This document shows, piece by piece, positions 54,222 to 62,603 of a stretch of DNA of 64,000 bases. Position numbers and translations under genes: made by a program. The stretch comes from Pseudaminobacter soli (ex Li et al. 2025) (GTDB taxonomy: Bacteria; Pseudomonadota; Alphaproteobacteria; Rhizobiales; Rhizobiaceae): the NCBI RefSeq assembly GCF_029892515.1, contig NZ_JARXVF010000001.1, positions 496,001 to 560,000 of the forward strand, in the 5' to 3' direction. Below the pieces are notes generated by a model. The model saw only the letters and a list, made by a program, of their open reading frames with translations, was not told the origin of the DNA and searched no databases. Each line of letters starts with the position of its first letter. Within the stretch, counting starts at the first letter, position 1.

Positions 54222-55112
54222 CTACTCCAGATTCTGTACCTGCTCACGAAACTGATCGACGACCGCCTTGAGCTCAAGCCCGATGGCGGTGACCGTCGCA
54301 GCGTTCGATTTCGAGCACAACGTATTCGATTCGCGATTGAATTCCTGCGCAAGAAAATCGAGCTTGCGTCCGATTGCGCCACCGGCTGCAAGAAGTGCCC
54401 GTCCCGATGCGACATGGGTCTTGAGGCGGTCGATTTCCTCGCGGATGTCCGCCTTGGTCGCTAGGAACGCCGCTTCCTGGTTCAGCCGCGCCTCGTCGAG
54501 CGCGGAGGAAGCATCCAGCAGCAGCGCAACCTGTTCGGCGATGCGTGCGCGGATAGCGGCTGGCTCCCGCGACGGGTCGGCCTCAGCCTTCAGTGTCAGC
54601 GCCTCGATCGTATCGATATGGCCGCCGAGTAGCGCGCGCAGAGCCTCGCCCTCGGCCTGGCGGGCCTGTTCGAGTTCGCCCAGCGCCGTTTCCAGACCAG
54701 CCAGCACGGCCGCGTCGAAGCGGGCTCGCTCCTCCTCGGTTTCCGTGGTTTCAGGCACTTCGAGCACGCCGCGCAACGCAAGCAGGCCATCGGCCGTCGC
54801 CGGGGCGGTGCCGAACTGTTCCTCGAGCCGCCTGGCAAGGCCGGCGAGATCTTTCAGGAAAGCTTCATTGACCACAGGCTGGCCGGTGTTGCCAGCAGCG
54901 CGGGCCACGTTGAGAGAAGCCTGGATGTTGCCGCGCGCAAAACGCTTCTGCACGGCTAGGCGCGCCTGCTGCTCCAACCGCTCGCTACCGTTGGGCAGCC
55001 GGAAGCGCACCTCGCAGGTCTTGCCGTTTACCGACTTCAGCTCCCAGACGATGGTTGAGCCGTCAAGCTCGGCGGATGCGCGGGCGAATCCGGTCATACT
55101 TTGCAAAGTCAT
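54222..55112 (-). CDS. YicC/YloC family endoribonuclease
   Basis: A 296-residue member of the YicC family, recently described as endoribonucleases. N terminus MTLQSMTGFARASAELDGSTIVWELKSVNGKTCEVRFRLP and C terminus GRKLDFLAQEFNRESNTLCSKSNAATVTAIGLELKAVVDQFREQVQNLE are strongly diagnostic. The frame extends 78 codons upstream, but those codons cross the terminator of mltG, so ATG 55112 is the start. Coupled to gmk. Confidence 0.92.
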   Translation of the reverse strand: MTLQSMTGFARASAELDGSTIVWELKSVNGKTCEVRFRLPNGSERLEQQARLAVQKRFARGNIQASLNVARAAGNTGQPVVNEAFLKDLAGLARRLEEQFGTAPATADGLLALRGVLEVPETTETEEERARFDAAVLAGLETALGELEQARQAEGEALRALLGGHIDTIEALTLKAEADPSREPAAIRARIAEQVALLLDASSALDEARLNQEAAFLATKADIREEIDRLKTHVASGRALLAAGGAIGRKLDFLAQEFNRESNTLCSKSNAATVTAIGLELKAVVDQFREQVQNLE

Positions 55113-55171
55113 CTCGCGGCCCTCATACCCGCCAGAAAGGCTACGGCCCAAGCCGCTCGAAAGATAAGAAC

Positions 55172-55198
55172 AGGCGCGCCGCATTCGTCGGCGCGCCT
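55172..55198 (-). terminator. Terminator downstream of mltG
   Basis: A 10-bp stem aggcgcgccg / cggcgcgcct around cattcgt, 11 nt after the mltG stop on the minus strand and followed by a T-rich stretch (tgttcttatcttt). It separates mltG from yicC-gmk. Confidence 0.75.
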
Positions 55199-55209
55199 CG
55201 TAGAATAGC

Positions 55210-56400
55210 CTATTGGGCCGGTGTCTGCTCGTCGTCTGCCGGCGGGTTTGCCCCCGCCTTGGCGGCGTCCTCGGCCTGCTTCTTCTGCGCGGCGCGCCAG
55301 CGTGCAACGTTTTCGTTGTGCTCGTCCAGCGTCTTGGCGAAGACATGCCCGCCCGTGCCGTCGGCCACGAAGTAGAGATCGTCGGTCTGCGAGGGGTTGG
55401 CCACCGCCTCCAGCGCCGCGCGGCCCGGATTGGCGATCGGCGTCGGCGGCAGGCCGTTGATCTGATAGGTGTTGTACGGCGTCTGCTTGTCGATGTCGGA
55501 CTGGTAGATCGGACGATCCGCCGGACGGCCCTTGCCGCCGAACAGGCCGTAGAGAATGGTCGGGTCAGACTGCAGCCGCATCTTCTTCTTCAGGCGGTTG
55601 ATGAAGACGGAGGCCACGCGCGAGCGCTCGTCGGCGCGGCCGGTCTCCTTCTCGACGATGGAGGCGAGCGTCACGAATGCGTTGATGTCGGCCAGCGGCA
55701 GGCCGGGCGAACGGCGCTCCCAGATTTCCTCGACCATCTGCTTCTGGTGGGCAAGCATCTTGTCGATGATCGACTGCCGCGTGGTCCCGCGCGTAAAACG
55801 CTGCGTGTCGGTGGCAAGGCTGCCCTCAGCCGGCAGCGACGCGGGCATGTCGCCCGAAAGCGCTTCCTGCTCGGCAATGCGCTCGAAAGCCTGCTCGACC
55901 GTCAGGCCCTCGGGGATGGTCAGCGAGTACATCACCGACTTGCCGCTCTTCAGCAGTTCCATCACATCGCGCATCGAAGCGCCGGCCTTGATCTCATATT
56001 CGCCGGCCTTGAGCGCCGAATCGTTGCCATAGGCGCGAACGCCGAGGCGGAAGATGCGCGCGTCGCTGATCAGGCCGCGGCGCTCGAGCTGGTCGGCGAT
56101 CTCCTGCACGCCGGTGCTGGGTTTGATCATGAAGGTCTGGTCGACCGTCGTCGGGCCCCGCCCTTCGAATTCGACCTTGCCGAAATAGACGGCGGCGCCA
56201 CCGGCGAGAACCGCCAGCACGACGGTCGAAAGCAGGAAGTTCAGGAAAACCACGAACTGGTTGCGCGAGGCGCGCGAACGCTTCGACGGCGGCGGCGTGC
56301 CGGCCTGCGGGCGCAGAGCTTCACTGGCGCTCTTCGGAACGATCGGTTTCGACGGCTCGGCACTGCGACCGATTTCAGCGTCGGATGGACTCGTTGTCAT
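55210..56400 (-). CDS. mltG: Endolytic murein transglycosylase MltG
   Basis: Inner-membrane enzyme that cuts nascent glycan strands and sets their length. 396 residues: a 50-residue cytosolic Pro/Ser-rich N-terminal tail, one TM helix (FLNFLLSTVVLAVLAGGAAVYF), LysM-like region (TFMIKPSTGVQEIADQLERRGLI), YceG domain with the catalytic glutamate in LASIVEKETGRADERSRVASVFINRL, and the conserved DPTILYGLFGG, SDIDKQTPYNTYQINGLPPTPIANPG. Acidic Ala/Gln-rich C-terminal tail. Often next to fabF in rhizobia, as here. Confidence 0.95.
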   Translation of the reverse strand: MTTSPSDAEIGRSAEPSKPIVPKSASEALRPQAGTPPPSKRSRASRNQFVVFLNFLLSTVVLAVLAGGAAVYFGKVEFEGRGPTTVDQTFMIKPSTGVQEIADQLERRGLISDARIFRLGVRAYGNDSALKAGEYEIKAGASMRDVMELLKSGKSVMYSLTIPEGLTVEQAFERIAEQEALSGDMPASLPAEGSLATDTQRFTRGTTRQSIIDKMLAHQKQMVEEIWERRSPGLPLADINAFVTLASIVEKETGRADERSRVASVFINRLKKKMRLQSDPTILYGLFGGKGRPADRPIYQSDIDKQTPYNTYQINGLPPTPIANPGRAALEAVANPSQTDDLYFVADGTGGHVFAKTLDEHNENVARWRAAQKKQAEDAAKAGANPPADDEQTPAQ

Positions 56401-56735
56401 AGCGCCTCAACTCTTGCTCTTTGCGTCAGTTCCCCGCCGAGAGATCACGGGGCAGAATCTACCGAAACGGCCGACCCGACCCTAAGGGCGATTATGGCGA
56501 AATTCACGACAAGACGGGTCTTTCGGCCCGCCTTGAGCAAGATGGTTGCTCGTTGAACCGATCTCGCTCCAAGCTATTATTTTTGAAGCATGATTTTTCC
56601 CGAAAAGTCTGCAACCTTTCGGGACCATGCCGCCATTCTCAAGCATGATATCATCCGAAAGGTCTGCGACCCTTCGGATGAGATGCCAGTCTTTCAAGCA
56701 TGCCCGAAAGGTCTGCGACCTTTCGGGATCATGCC
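56401..56735. other. Intergenic region fabF / mltG
   Basis: 335 nt. The half next to mltG (56401-56586) should hold its promoter; no clear element recognised. The half next to fabF is filled with the triple palindrome array at 56587-56734. No gene seen. Confidence 0.6.
56587..56734. repeat. Triple palindrome array with 55-nt period
   Basis: Three palindromes of the agcatga...cgaaa(a/g)gt-ctgc-ac...ttcgg...catgc kind start at 56587, 56642 and 56697, exactly 55 nt apart, and end 1 nt before the fabF stop codon. Unit 2 has paired changes (atccgaa/ttcggat where units 1 and 3 have cccgaaa/tttcggg), so base pairing is kept. Same family as the repeats at 27081 and 38106. Confidence 0.85.
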
Positions 56736-57998
56736 CTAGCCGTTGTAGCGCTGGAAAATCAGCGAGGCGTTGGTGCCGCCAAATCCGAAGGAATTGGAAA
56801 GCGCAACATCGATCTGGCGCGCGCGCGGCTTGTTCGGCACGAGGTCGATGGCCGTTTCACGCTCGGGATTGTCCAGATTGATCGTCGCCGGCGCGATATT
56901 GTCGCGAATGGCGAGGATGGAGAAGATCGCCTCGGCCGCGCCGGCAGCACCCAGAAGGTGGCCGATCGACGACTTGGTCGACGACATCGAGATCTTGGAG
57001 GCGGCATTGCCAACCAGGCGCTCGACCGCGCCGAGCTCGATCGTGTCGGCCATGGTCGAGGTGCCATGCGCGTTGATGTAGTCGACGTCAGCCGCCTGCA
57101 GATTAGCGCGCTTGAGTGCTGCGGTCATGCAGCGGAAGGCGCCGTCGCCGTCCTCGGAAGGTGCGGTGATGTGATAGGCGTCGCCCGTAAGGCCGTAGCC
57201 GACGACCTCGGCGTAGATCTTCGCGCCGCGAGCCTTGGCGTGTTCGAGCTCCTCGAGCACGACAACGCCCGCACCCTCGCCCATGACGAAGCCGTCACGG
57301 TCGCGATCATAGGGGCGCGAAGCCTTTTCAGGGGTCTCGTTGCGGCCGGTAGAGAGCGCCTTGCAGGCCGCGAAGCCCGCCAGAGAAAGGCGCGTGACCG
57401 GCGATTCCGCGCCGCCGGCAACCATCACGTCGGCATCGCCGAACATGATCAGTCGAGCCGCGTCGCCAATGGCATGCGCGCCGGTGGAGCAGGCGGTGAC
57501 CACGGCATGGTTCGGACCCTTGAGCCCGTGCCGGATCGAGACCTGACCGGAAACCAGATTGATGATGTTACCGGGAATGAAGAAGGGGCTGATGCGGCGC
57601 GGGCCGCGCTCCTTAAGGATAAGCGCGTTTTCCGCTATACCCTCGATGCCACCGATGCCCGAACCGATCATCACGCCACTGGCGTACTGGTCTTCGGGCG
57701 TCTTGGGCTCCCAGCCCGCGTCCTTCAGCGCTTCGTCGGCGGCCGCGATCCCGTAAAGGATGAAGTCGCCGATCTTGCGCAGTTCCTTCGGCTCAAGATA
57801 GGCCTCGGGATTGAACGTATTGTCGCTCCCATCACCCCGCGGGATCACATGCGCGATCTTGCAAGCAAGATCCTCGACTTCAAATTCTGTGACCCGCCGG
57901 GCGGCACTCCGACCGGTCAGAAGCTCTCTCCAGCCATGCTCCACACCAACGCCAAACGGCGAAAGCAGACCCATGCCAGTGACGACAACACGCCTCAT
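56736..57998 (-). CDS. fabF: 3-oxoacyl-ACP synthase II
   Basis: Condensing enzyme for chain elongation in type II fatty acid synthesis, 420 residues. RRVVVTGMGLLSPFGVGVEHGWRELL, active-site Cys in AVVTACSTGAHAIGDAARLI, the two histidines in YINAHGTSTMADTIELGAVE and SSTKSSIGHLLGAAGAAEAIF, and the C-terminal NSFGFGGTNASLIF. Thirty-four nt after acpP in the fabD-fabG-acpP-fabF cluster. Confidence 0.97.
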   Translation of the reverse strand: MRRVVVTGMGLLSPFGVGVEHGWRELLTGRSAARRVTEFEVEDLACKIAHVIPRGDGSDNTFNPEAYLEPKELRKIGDFILYGIAAADEALKDAGWEPKTPEDQYASGVMIGSGIGGIEGIAENALILKERGPRRISPFFIPGNIINLVSGQVSIRHGLKGPNHAVVTACSTGAHAIGDAARLIMFGDADVMVAGGAESPVTRLSLAGFAACKALSTGRNETPEKASRPYDRDRDGFVMGEGAGVVVLEELEHAKARGAKIYAEVVGYGLTGDAYHITAPSEDGDGAFRCMTAALKRANLQAADVDYINAHGTSTMADTIELGAVERLVGNAASKISMSSTKSSIGHLLGAAGAAEAIFSILAIRDNIAPATINLDNPERETAIDLVPNKPRARQIDVALSNSFGFGGTNASLIFQRYNG

Positions 57999-58032
57999 CG
58001 CGGTAATCTCGGAATGCTGAGCTGAGAAAGCG

Positions 58033-58269
58033 TCAGGCCGAGGCCTTGTCGATGTACTTGACGGCGTCGCCGACGGTCAGGATCGTCTCGGCCGCGTCAT
58101 CGGGGATTTCAACGCCGAACTCTTCTTCGAACGCCATCACGAGTTCGACCGTATCAAGGCTGTCAGCGCCCAGATCATCGATGAAGCTGGCACCTTCGGT
58201 TACCTTGTCGGCTTCGACGCCGAGATGTTCGACAACGATCTTCTTGACGCGCTCTGCGGTGTCACTCAT
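58033..58269 (-). CDS. acpP: Acyl carrier protein
   Basis: Acidic 78-residue carrier of growing acyl chains. Phosphopantetheine attaches to S37 in [51 protein letters not shown] is the standard start; the longer frame upstream to 58470 is not conserved. Neighbours are its partner enzymes. A 323-nt upstream gap points to its own promoter. Confidence 0.97.
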   Translation of the reverse strand: MSDTAERVKKIVVEHLGVEADKVTEGASFIDDLGADSLDTVELVMAFEEEFGVEIPDDAAETILTVGDAVKYIDKASA

Positions 58270-58592
58270 TTGGGCATCCTCGTCTTCAATTTGTCTGTCT
58301 TCGTTAACGGCACGAATGCCGGTAATCAAGCTGAAAGATGTTCCCTGGGGAACGTGGTGACGGCGGCGGAGCGTCAGCCCCAACCGCCGCATAGTCATGG
58401 CGGCATTACACGAAAAGAGCCGTGCGTCCAATGCGAAAACGCCGATTTTGCGCGGTTTTGCAGCAACCATCTACAGAAATCGGCTTTGCCGGCCACCATT
58501 TGGCCGGGAGCGGCCCAAACCGCCCGGCATCCGCCCCTTGCCCTCCCCCTTCAGCGAAGCGGCCGAAGGGAAAAGGTTAACGGGCGGAGAGA
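58270..58592. promoter_or_regulatory. Intergenic region fabG / acpP with terminator-like hairpin and possible promoter
   Basis: The hairpin ccggcca-ccatt-tggccgg (58489-58507) may end the fabD-fabG transcript. On the minus strand ttggac (58426-58431) and tgtaat (58405-58410) could be a -35/-10 pair for acpP, though the 15-nt spacer is short. A separate, strong acpP promoter would fit the high level of ACP cells need. No gene seen. Confidence 0.4.
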
Positions 58593-59330
58593 TCAGATCA
58601 TGGCCATGCCGCCGTTGACGTGGATCGTCTGGCCGGTGACGTAGGAAGCTTCATTCGAGGCCAGATAGACCACGGCGGAGGCGACTTCCGCGCTCGTGCC
58701 CATGCGCTTGGCAGGAATGGCGCCCATGATCGCTTCCTTCTGCTTGTCGTTCAGCTTGTCGGTCATGGCTGATTCGATGAAGCCGGGAGCAACGCAATTG
58801 ACGGTCACATTGCGCGTGGCGATCTCCTGGGCGAGCGACTTGGAAAAGCCGATCAGGCCCGCCTTGGAAGCGCAGTAATTGGTCTGGCCGGGGTTGCCGG
58901 TCACGCCCACCACCGAGCTGATGTTGATGATGCGGCCATTGCGGCGGCGCATCATAGGATGGGTCAGCTCGCGCGTCAGGCGGAACACGGCCGTGAGGTT
59001 GACCTCAAGAACGGCGTCCCAATCGGCATCGGACATGCGGACGAACAGGCCGTCCTTGGTGATGCCGGCGTTGTTGACCAGAATATCGACGCCTTCGAGT
59101 TCGGCTTCGGCCTTCTGGCCGAGCGCCTTCACCTCGTCGCGGTCGGACAGGTTGGCCGGGAACAGCTTTACGCGGTCGCCGAGCTCAGCGGCCAGCGACT
59201 CGAGCTTTTCGGCGCGGGTGCCATGCAGGCCGACGGTTGCGCCCTGCGCGTGCAGCGCGCGAGCAATCGCCTCGCCAATGCCGCCGGTGGCTCCGGTAAC
59301 GAGTGCCTTGCGGCCGGTCAGATCGAACAT
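58593..59330 (-). CDS. fabG: 3-oxoacyl-ACP reductase
   Basis: NADPH-dependent SDR enzyme reducing beta-ketoacyl-ACP, 245 residues. Cofactor loop ALVTGATGGIGEAIARAL, VDILVNNAGITKDGLFVRM, catalytic Ser/Tyr/Lys in INISSVVGVTGNPGQTNYCASKAG, and C-terminal SYVTGQTIHVNGGMAMI. ATG 59330 with ggagtcaaaa before it; upstream extension of the frame is not conserved. Sixty-one nt after fabD. Confidence 0.97.
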   Translation of the reverse strand: MFDLTGRKALVTGATGGIGEAIARALHAQGATVGLHGTRAEKLESLAAELGDRVKLFPANLSDRDEVKALGQKAEAELEGVDILVNNAGITKDGLFVRMSDADWDAVLEVNLTAVFRLTRELTHPMMRRRNGRIINISSVVGVTGNPGQTNYCASKAGLIGFSKSLAQEIATRNVTVNCVAPGFIESAMTDKLNDKQKEAIMGAIPAKRMGTSAEVASAVVYLASNEASYVTGQTIHVNGGMAMI

Positions 59331-59391
59331 TTTTGACTCCATCTCAAGAGCACACCCTTTAACACGGGTGGGGTCATTGGTTCTCAATTGT

Positions 59392-60333
59392 TCAGGCGAG
59401 CGCCGCAACCGCCGCTTCGACGTCGGCCGGCGTGTTGATGGCGCTGGTGGCGATTTCCTTGTCGATGCGCCGGGCAAGACCCGAGAGCACCTTGCCCGAG
59501 CCCACTTCGTACATCGTCTCCACGCCATTTGCGCCGAACCATTCCACCGTCTCGCGCCAGCGCACGCGGCCGGTGACCTGCTCGACGAGGCGGGCGACGA
59601 TCTCGTCCGGGTTGCTCAGCGGCTGCACGACGACATTGGCGACCACGGGCACCACGGGCGCCTGCTTGGCAACGCCCGCCAGCGCTTCGCGCATGGCCTC
59701 GGCTGCAGGCGCCATCAGCGCCGAATGGAAGGGCGCCGAAACCGACAGCATCAGCGCGCGCTTGGCGCCCTTTTCGGTGCAGAGCTTTGCGGCTAGCTCG
59801 ACGGCTGCCTTGGCGCCGGAAATCACCAGCTGGCCACCGCCATTGTCATTTGCGATCTGGCAAACGGAGTTTTGGGCGGCCTCGGCGCAGGCAGCTTCCA
59901 CGTCAGCCTGCTCCAGACCGATGATGGCGGCCATAGCGCCCTCGCCCACCGGAACCGCCGCCTGCATGGCGTTGCCGCGAATGCGCAGCAGCCGCGCCGT
60001 ATCGGCAATCGAGAACATGCCAGCGGCCGCAAGCGCCGAATATTCGCCCAGCGAATGGCCGGCGACATAGGCAACCTTATCCTTCAGCGAGAAGCCGCGC
60101 GCTTCCATGGCGCGAAGTGCTGCCAGCGACACCGCCATCAGCGCCGGCTGGGCGTTGGCGGTCAGCGTCAGCGTCTCCTCGGGGCCTTCCCACATGATCT
60201 GGGACAGTTTTTGGCCCAGCGCCTCGTCGACTTCCTCGAAAACCGCGCGGGCTTCAGGGAAGGCGTCGGCGAGGTCCTTGCCCATGCCCACGGACTGGCT
60301 GCCTTGCCCCGGAAAGGTGAATGCGACGGCCAT
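59392..60333 (-). CDS. fabD: Malonyl-CoA:ACP transacylase
   Basis: Loads malonyl groups on ACP; 313 residues. FTFPGQGSQSVGMGKDL at the N terminus, nucleophile S94 in AGHSLGEYSALAAAG, the catalytic histidine in VSAPFHSALMAPA, and WRETVEWFGANGVETMYEVGSGKVLSGLARRI near the end. First gene of the fab cluster; 245 nt separate it from the divergent gene at 60579. Confidence 0.97.
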   Translation of the reverse strand: MAVAFTFPGQGSQSVGMGKDLADAFPEARAVFEEVDEALGQKLSQIMWEGPEETLTLTANAQPALMAVSLAALRAMEARGFSLKDKVAYVAGHSLGEYSALAAAGMFSIADTARLLRIRGNAMQAAVPVGEGAMAAIIGLEQADVEAACAEAAQNSVCQIANDNGGGQLVISGAKAAVELAAKLCTEKGAKRALMLSVSAPFHSALMAPAAEAMREALAGVAKQAPVVPVVANVVVQPLSNPDEIVARLVEQVTGRVRWRETVEWFGANGVETMYEVGSGKVLSGLARRIDKEIATSAINTPADVEAAVAALA

Positions 60334-60549
60334 GAATAGGCTCCCGGAATTGTTTCACTAAAAGGCCGTGTGGCGCAAGGAAGGCCGGAAAGTCAAGGCT
60401 GAGCATCCTTCGCCCACGGTCCTGTGCGGCTCATCAACGCCAGCAATCGGAACGGCGAGGAACCATCCGGCCTCTTGATGCGCACACGGAACATCTGCGC
60501 GAGCGTAAGGAGAATTGATTCCACTTGCCTTTTCGTCACTCTAGCTTTT

Positions 60550-60578
60550 GTGACATTTCAATGACAGTTAGATGACGA
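60550..60578. promoter_or_regulatory. Pho-box-like triple repeat
   Basis: Three 7-nt units start exactly 11 nt apart: GTGACAT (60550), ATGACAG (60561), ATGACGA (60572), with 4-nt spacers. The first 18 nt match 15 of 18 positions of the inverse of the PhoB consensus CTGTCATAAAWCTGTCAY. The unit lies directly before, or at, the start of the phosphoglycerol transferase-like gene and 217 nt from fabD. Confidence 0.55.
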
Positions 60579-62513
60579 TTGGGGTGGGATTGGGGTTCCG
60601 AGTTGGCAAGTCAGTACGCAGTGGCGCAAAGCGCCCCGGAATGTAACGAAGTAGAAATATCCGGCTGGCGCGACAAGCTCGCGATTCGCCTGGCCGGCAC
60701 GCTGGTGGCGACTGTCGTCATATCCGCCGTTCTGGTGTTCTGCGTCGAGCTGATCGCGCGCGGCTCGTTCTCCGAGACGCTGCAATTCTTCCAGCAACCG
60801 TTCAAGCCTGGCTGGACGACGGTGCTGCTGTTTTCGCTGCTGCTGCTCTTTCTCGATGCGCTGCTCGGCCGCGCCCACCACGCGCTTCTCCTGGTAGCGC
60901 CGCTGGTGCTGCTGCTGGCCTTCGTCGGGCACCAGAAGTCGCTCTACCTGGGCGATCCGCTCTATCCGACCGACTTTCTCTTTGCGCGCCAGATCGTCGA
61001 GCTCATGCCGCTTCTGGCCAGCGACCGGCCGCTGGCCGCCGTGGCAATCGCCGTGGGCGCGATCCTGGCCATCGCCGTGCTTGTGCTCGCCTGGAAATAC
61101 TGGCGCCGCCGCCCGACGCTCACGATGCGCGGACGCCTTATGCGTCTCGCCGCCACTTTGCCGCTTCTGGCATTCTTCTGCTCGATCATGGACTACGCGA
61201 CCTTCTCCTGGGCGCGCGACCGACTCCAGATCATCCCAATGATGTGGGACCAGAAAGAAAATTATAACAGCAACGGCTTTGCCCTCGCCTTTGCGCTCAA
61301 CATGCCCATGGCCAAGGTGGCTGCGCCGTCCGGCTATTCGGCCGAGGCCATCGAGGCGATCACCCGCCCAACTGCGGCCGCGCCCGTGCTGCCCGACCAG
61401 CTGCCGGACATTATCGTGGTGATGAACGAGTCCTTCTGGGACCCGACCCTCCTGCCCGGCATCACGATTACCCCCGATCCGATCGCGAATGCGCGATCGC
61501 TGCGGTCGGGCAATATCTTCTCGCCCGAATTCGGCGGCATGACCGCCAATGTCGAGTTCGAGGCGCTGACCGGCTTCTCCAACGCCTTCCTGCCCTATGG
61601 AAGCATCCCCTATCAGCAATATGTGCGCAGCCCCATTCCCTCGCTGGCCAGCTTCCTGCGCAGCGAAGGCTACGACACGCGCGCCTTCCACCCCTTCGGC
61701 GGCTGGTTCTGGAACCGCACGCCGGTCTACAAGGCCTTCGGCTTCGAGCATTTCATGTCGCAGGAGATCCTGCCGCCGCTCGCGGCGCGCGGGCCGCTCG
61801 CTTCCGACGCATCGCTGATCGAGGAGATGATCCACGAGGCCGATGCCACGCACGATCCGCTCTTCTACTTCGCCGTCACGCTGCAGAACCATGGCCCCTA
61901 CGCGCCGGGCCGCTACGCGGACGCGACGCACACCGTTTCGGGCTCCATCAGCGATGCCGGGCTCGGCTCGGTCCTGAGCTACGCGGAAGGTGCCGCCGAC
62001 GGCGACAAGGCGCTCGCCCGCCTGGTGGAATGGGCCACGAAGCGCGACCGTCACACCATCATCGCCATGTTCGGCGACCACCTGCCGCCGCTGGGGCCGG
62101 TCTATGTCGAAACCGGCTTCATGGACAACAATGTCGCCCGCCGCCGCGCGCCGCTGCCGGAAATGAGCGTGCAGCACGAAACGCCGCTGGTCGTCTGGTC
62201 GAACCACACGGGCCCGCAGCATGTCGGCTCGATCAGCCCCGCTTTCCTGCCCTACCACCTCATGGAAACGGCCGGCATCAGGCACCCCTACTACACCGAC
62301 TTCCTCGGCGGGATGCGCGCGCGCTACCGGGTGGTCGACCGTAACATGCTGGTCAGCACCAGTGACGAGCCGACGCCCGACTGGTCGCAATCCAAGACCC
62401 TCGATCCGGCGATCCGCGATTTTCGGCTGCTGCAGTACGACATGATCTTCGGCAGGCAGCACGCTGCGGAAAGCTTCTTTCCCGAAATGCTGAACGCCCC
62501 CGCCGCGATGTAG
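60579..62513 (+). CDS. LTA synthase/OpgB-like phosphoglycerol transferase (sulfatase superfamily)
   Basis: A 644-residue inner-membrane protein. About five TM helices in the first 220 residues (LAGTLVATVVISAVLVFCVEL; TTVLLFSLLLLFLDALLG; AVAIAVGAILAIAVLVLAW), then a periplasmic alkaline-phosphatase-fold domain. Its features are DIIVVMNESFWDPTLLPGI, GGMTANVEFEALTGFSN with the nucleophile-type Thr region, HPFGGWFWNRTPVY, NHGPYAPG, and the metal motif IIAMFGDHLPPLGPVY. Such rhizobial proteins put phosphoglycerol on periplasmic cyclic glucans or related polymers, taking it from phosphatidylglycerol; substrate here is inferred. Start uncertain: TTG 60579 or TTG 60603, both with poor ribosome sites. 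Confidence 0.82.
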   Translation: MGWDWGSELASQYAVAQSAPECNEVEISGWRDKLAIRLAGTLVATVVISAVLVFCVELIARGSFSETLQFFQQPFKPGWTTVLLFSLLLLFLDALLGRAHHALLLVAPLVLLLAFVGHQKSLYLGDPLYPTDFLFARQIVELMPLLASDRPLAAVAIAVGAILAIAVLVLAWKYWRRRPTLTMRGRLMRLAATLPLLAFFCSIMDYATFSWARDRLQIIPMMWDQKENYNSNGFALAFALNMPMAKVAAPSGYSAEAIEAITRPTAAAPVLPDQLPDIIVVMNESFWDPTLLPGITITPDPIANARSLRSGNIFSPEFGGMTANVEFEALTGFSNAFLPYGSIPYQQYVRSPIPSLASFLRSEGYDTRAFHPFGGWFWNRTPVYKAFGFEHFMSQEILPPLAARGPLASDASLIEEMIHEADATHDPLFYFAVTLQNHGPYAPGRYADATHTVSGSISDAGLGSVLSYAEGAADGDKALARLVEWATKRDRHTIIAMFGDHLPPLGPVYVETGFMDNNVARRRAPLPEMSVQHETPLVVWSNHTGPQHVGSISPAFLPYHLMETAGIRHPYYTDFLGGMRARYRVVDRNMLVSTSDEPTPDWSQSKTLDPAIRDFRLLQYDMIFGRQHAAESFFPEMLNAPAAM

Positions 62514-62524
62514 TCCACTTCAAT

Positions 62525-62564
62525 GAAAACGGCCCGAAGATCGCTCTTCGGGCCGTTTTCTTTT
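62525..62564. terminator. Rho-independent terminator, bidirectional
   Basis: A perfect 16-bp stem (gaaaacggcccgaaga / tcttcgggccgttttc) with loop tcgc and T/A tracts on both sides, between the phosphoglycerol transferase gene and the convergent TadG-like gene. Confidence 0.95.
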
Positions 62565-62603
62565 GGAGGGACGGAAGGCGCCTTGCGACTTCCGCCGCCC
62601 GCA

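Noticed and set aside
60558-62462. A 634-codon minus-strand frame opposite the phosphoglycerol transferase
   Set aside because: Shadow frame of His/Arg/Gln-rich composition; the opposite strand has clear membrane and catalytic motifs.
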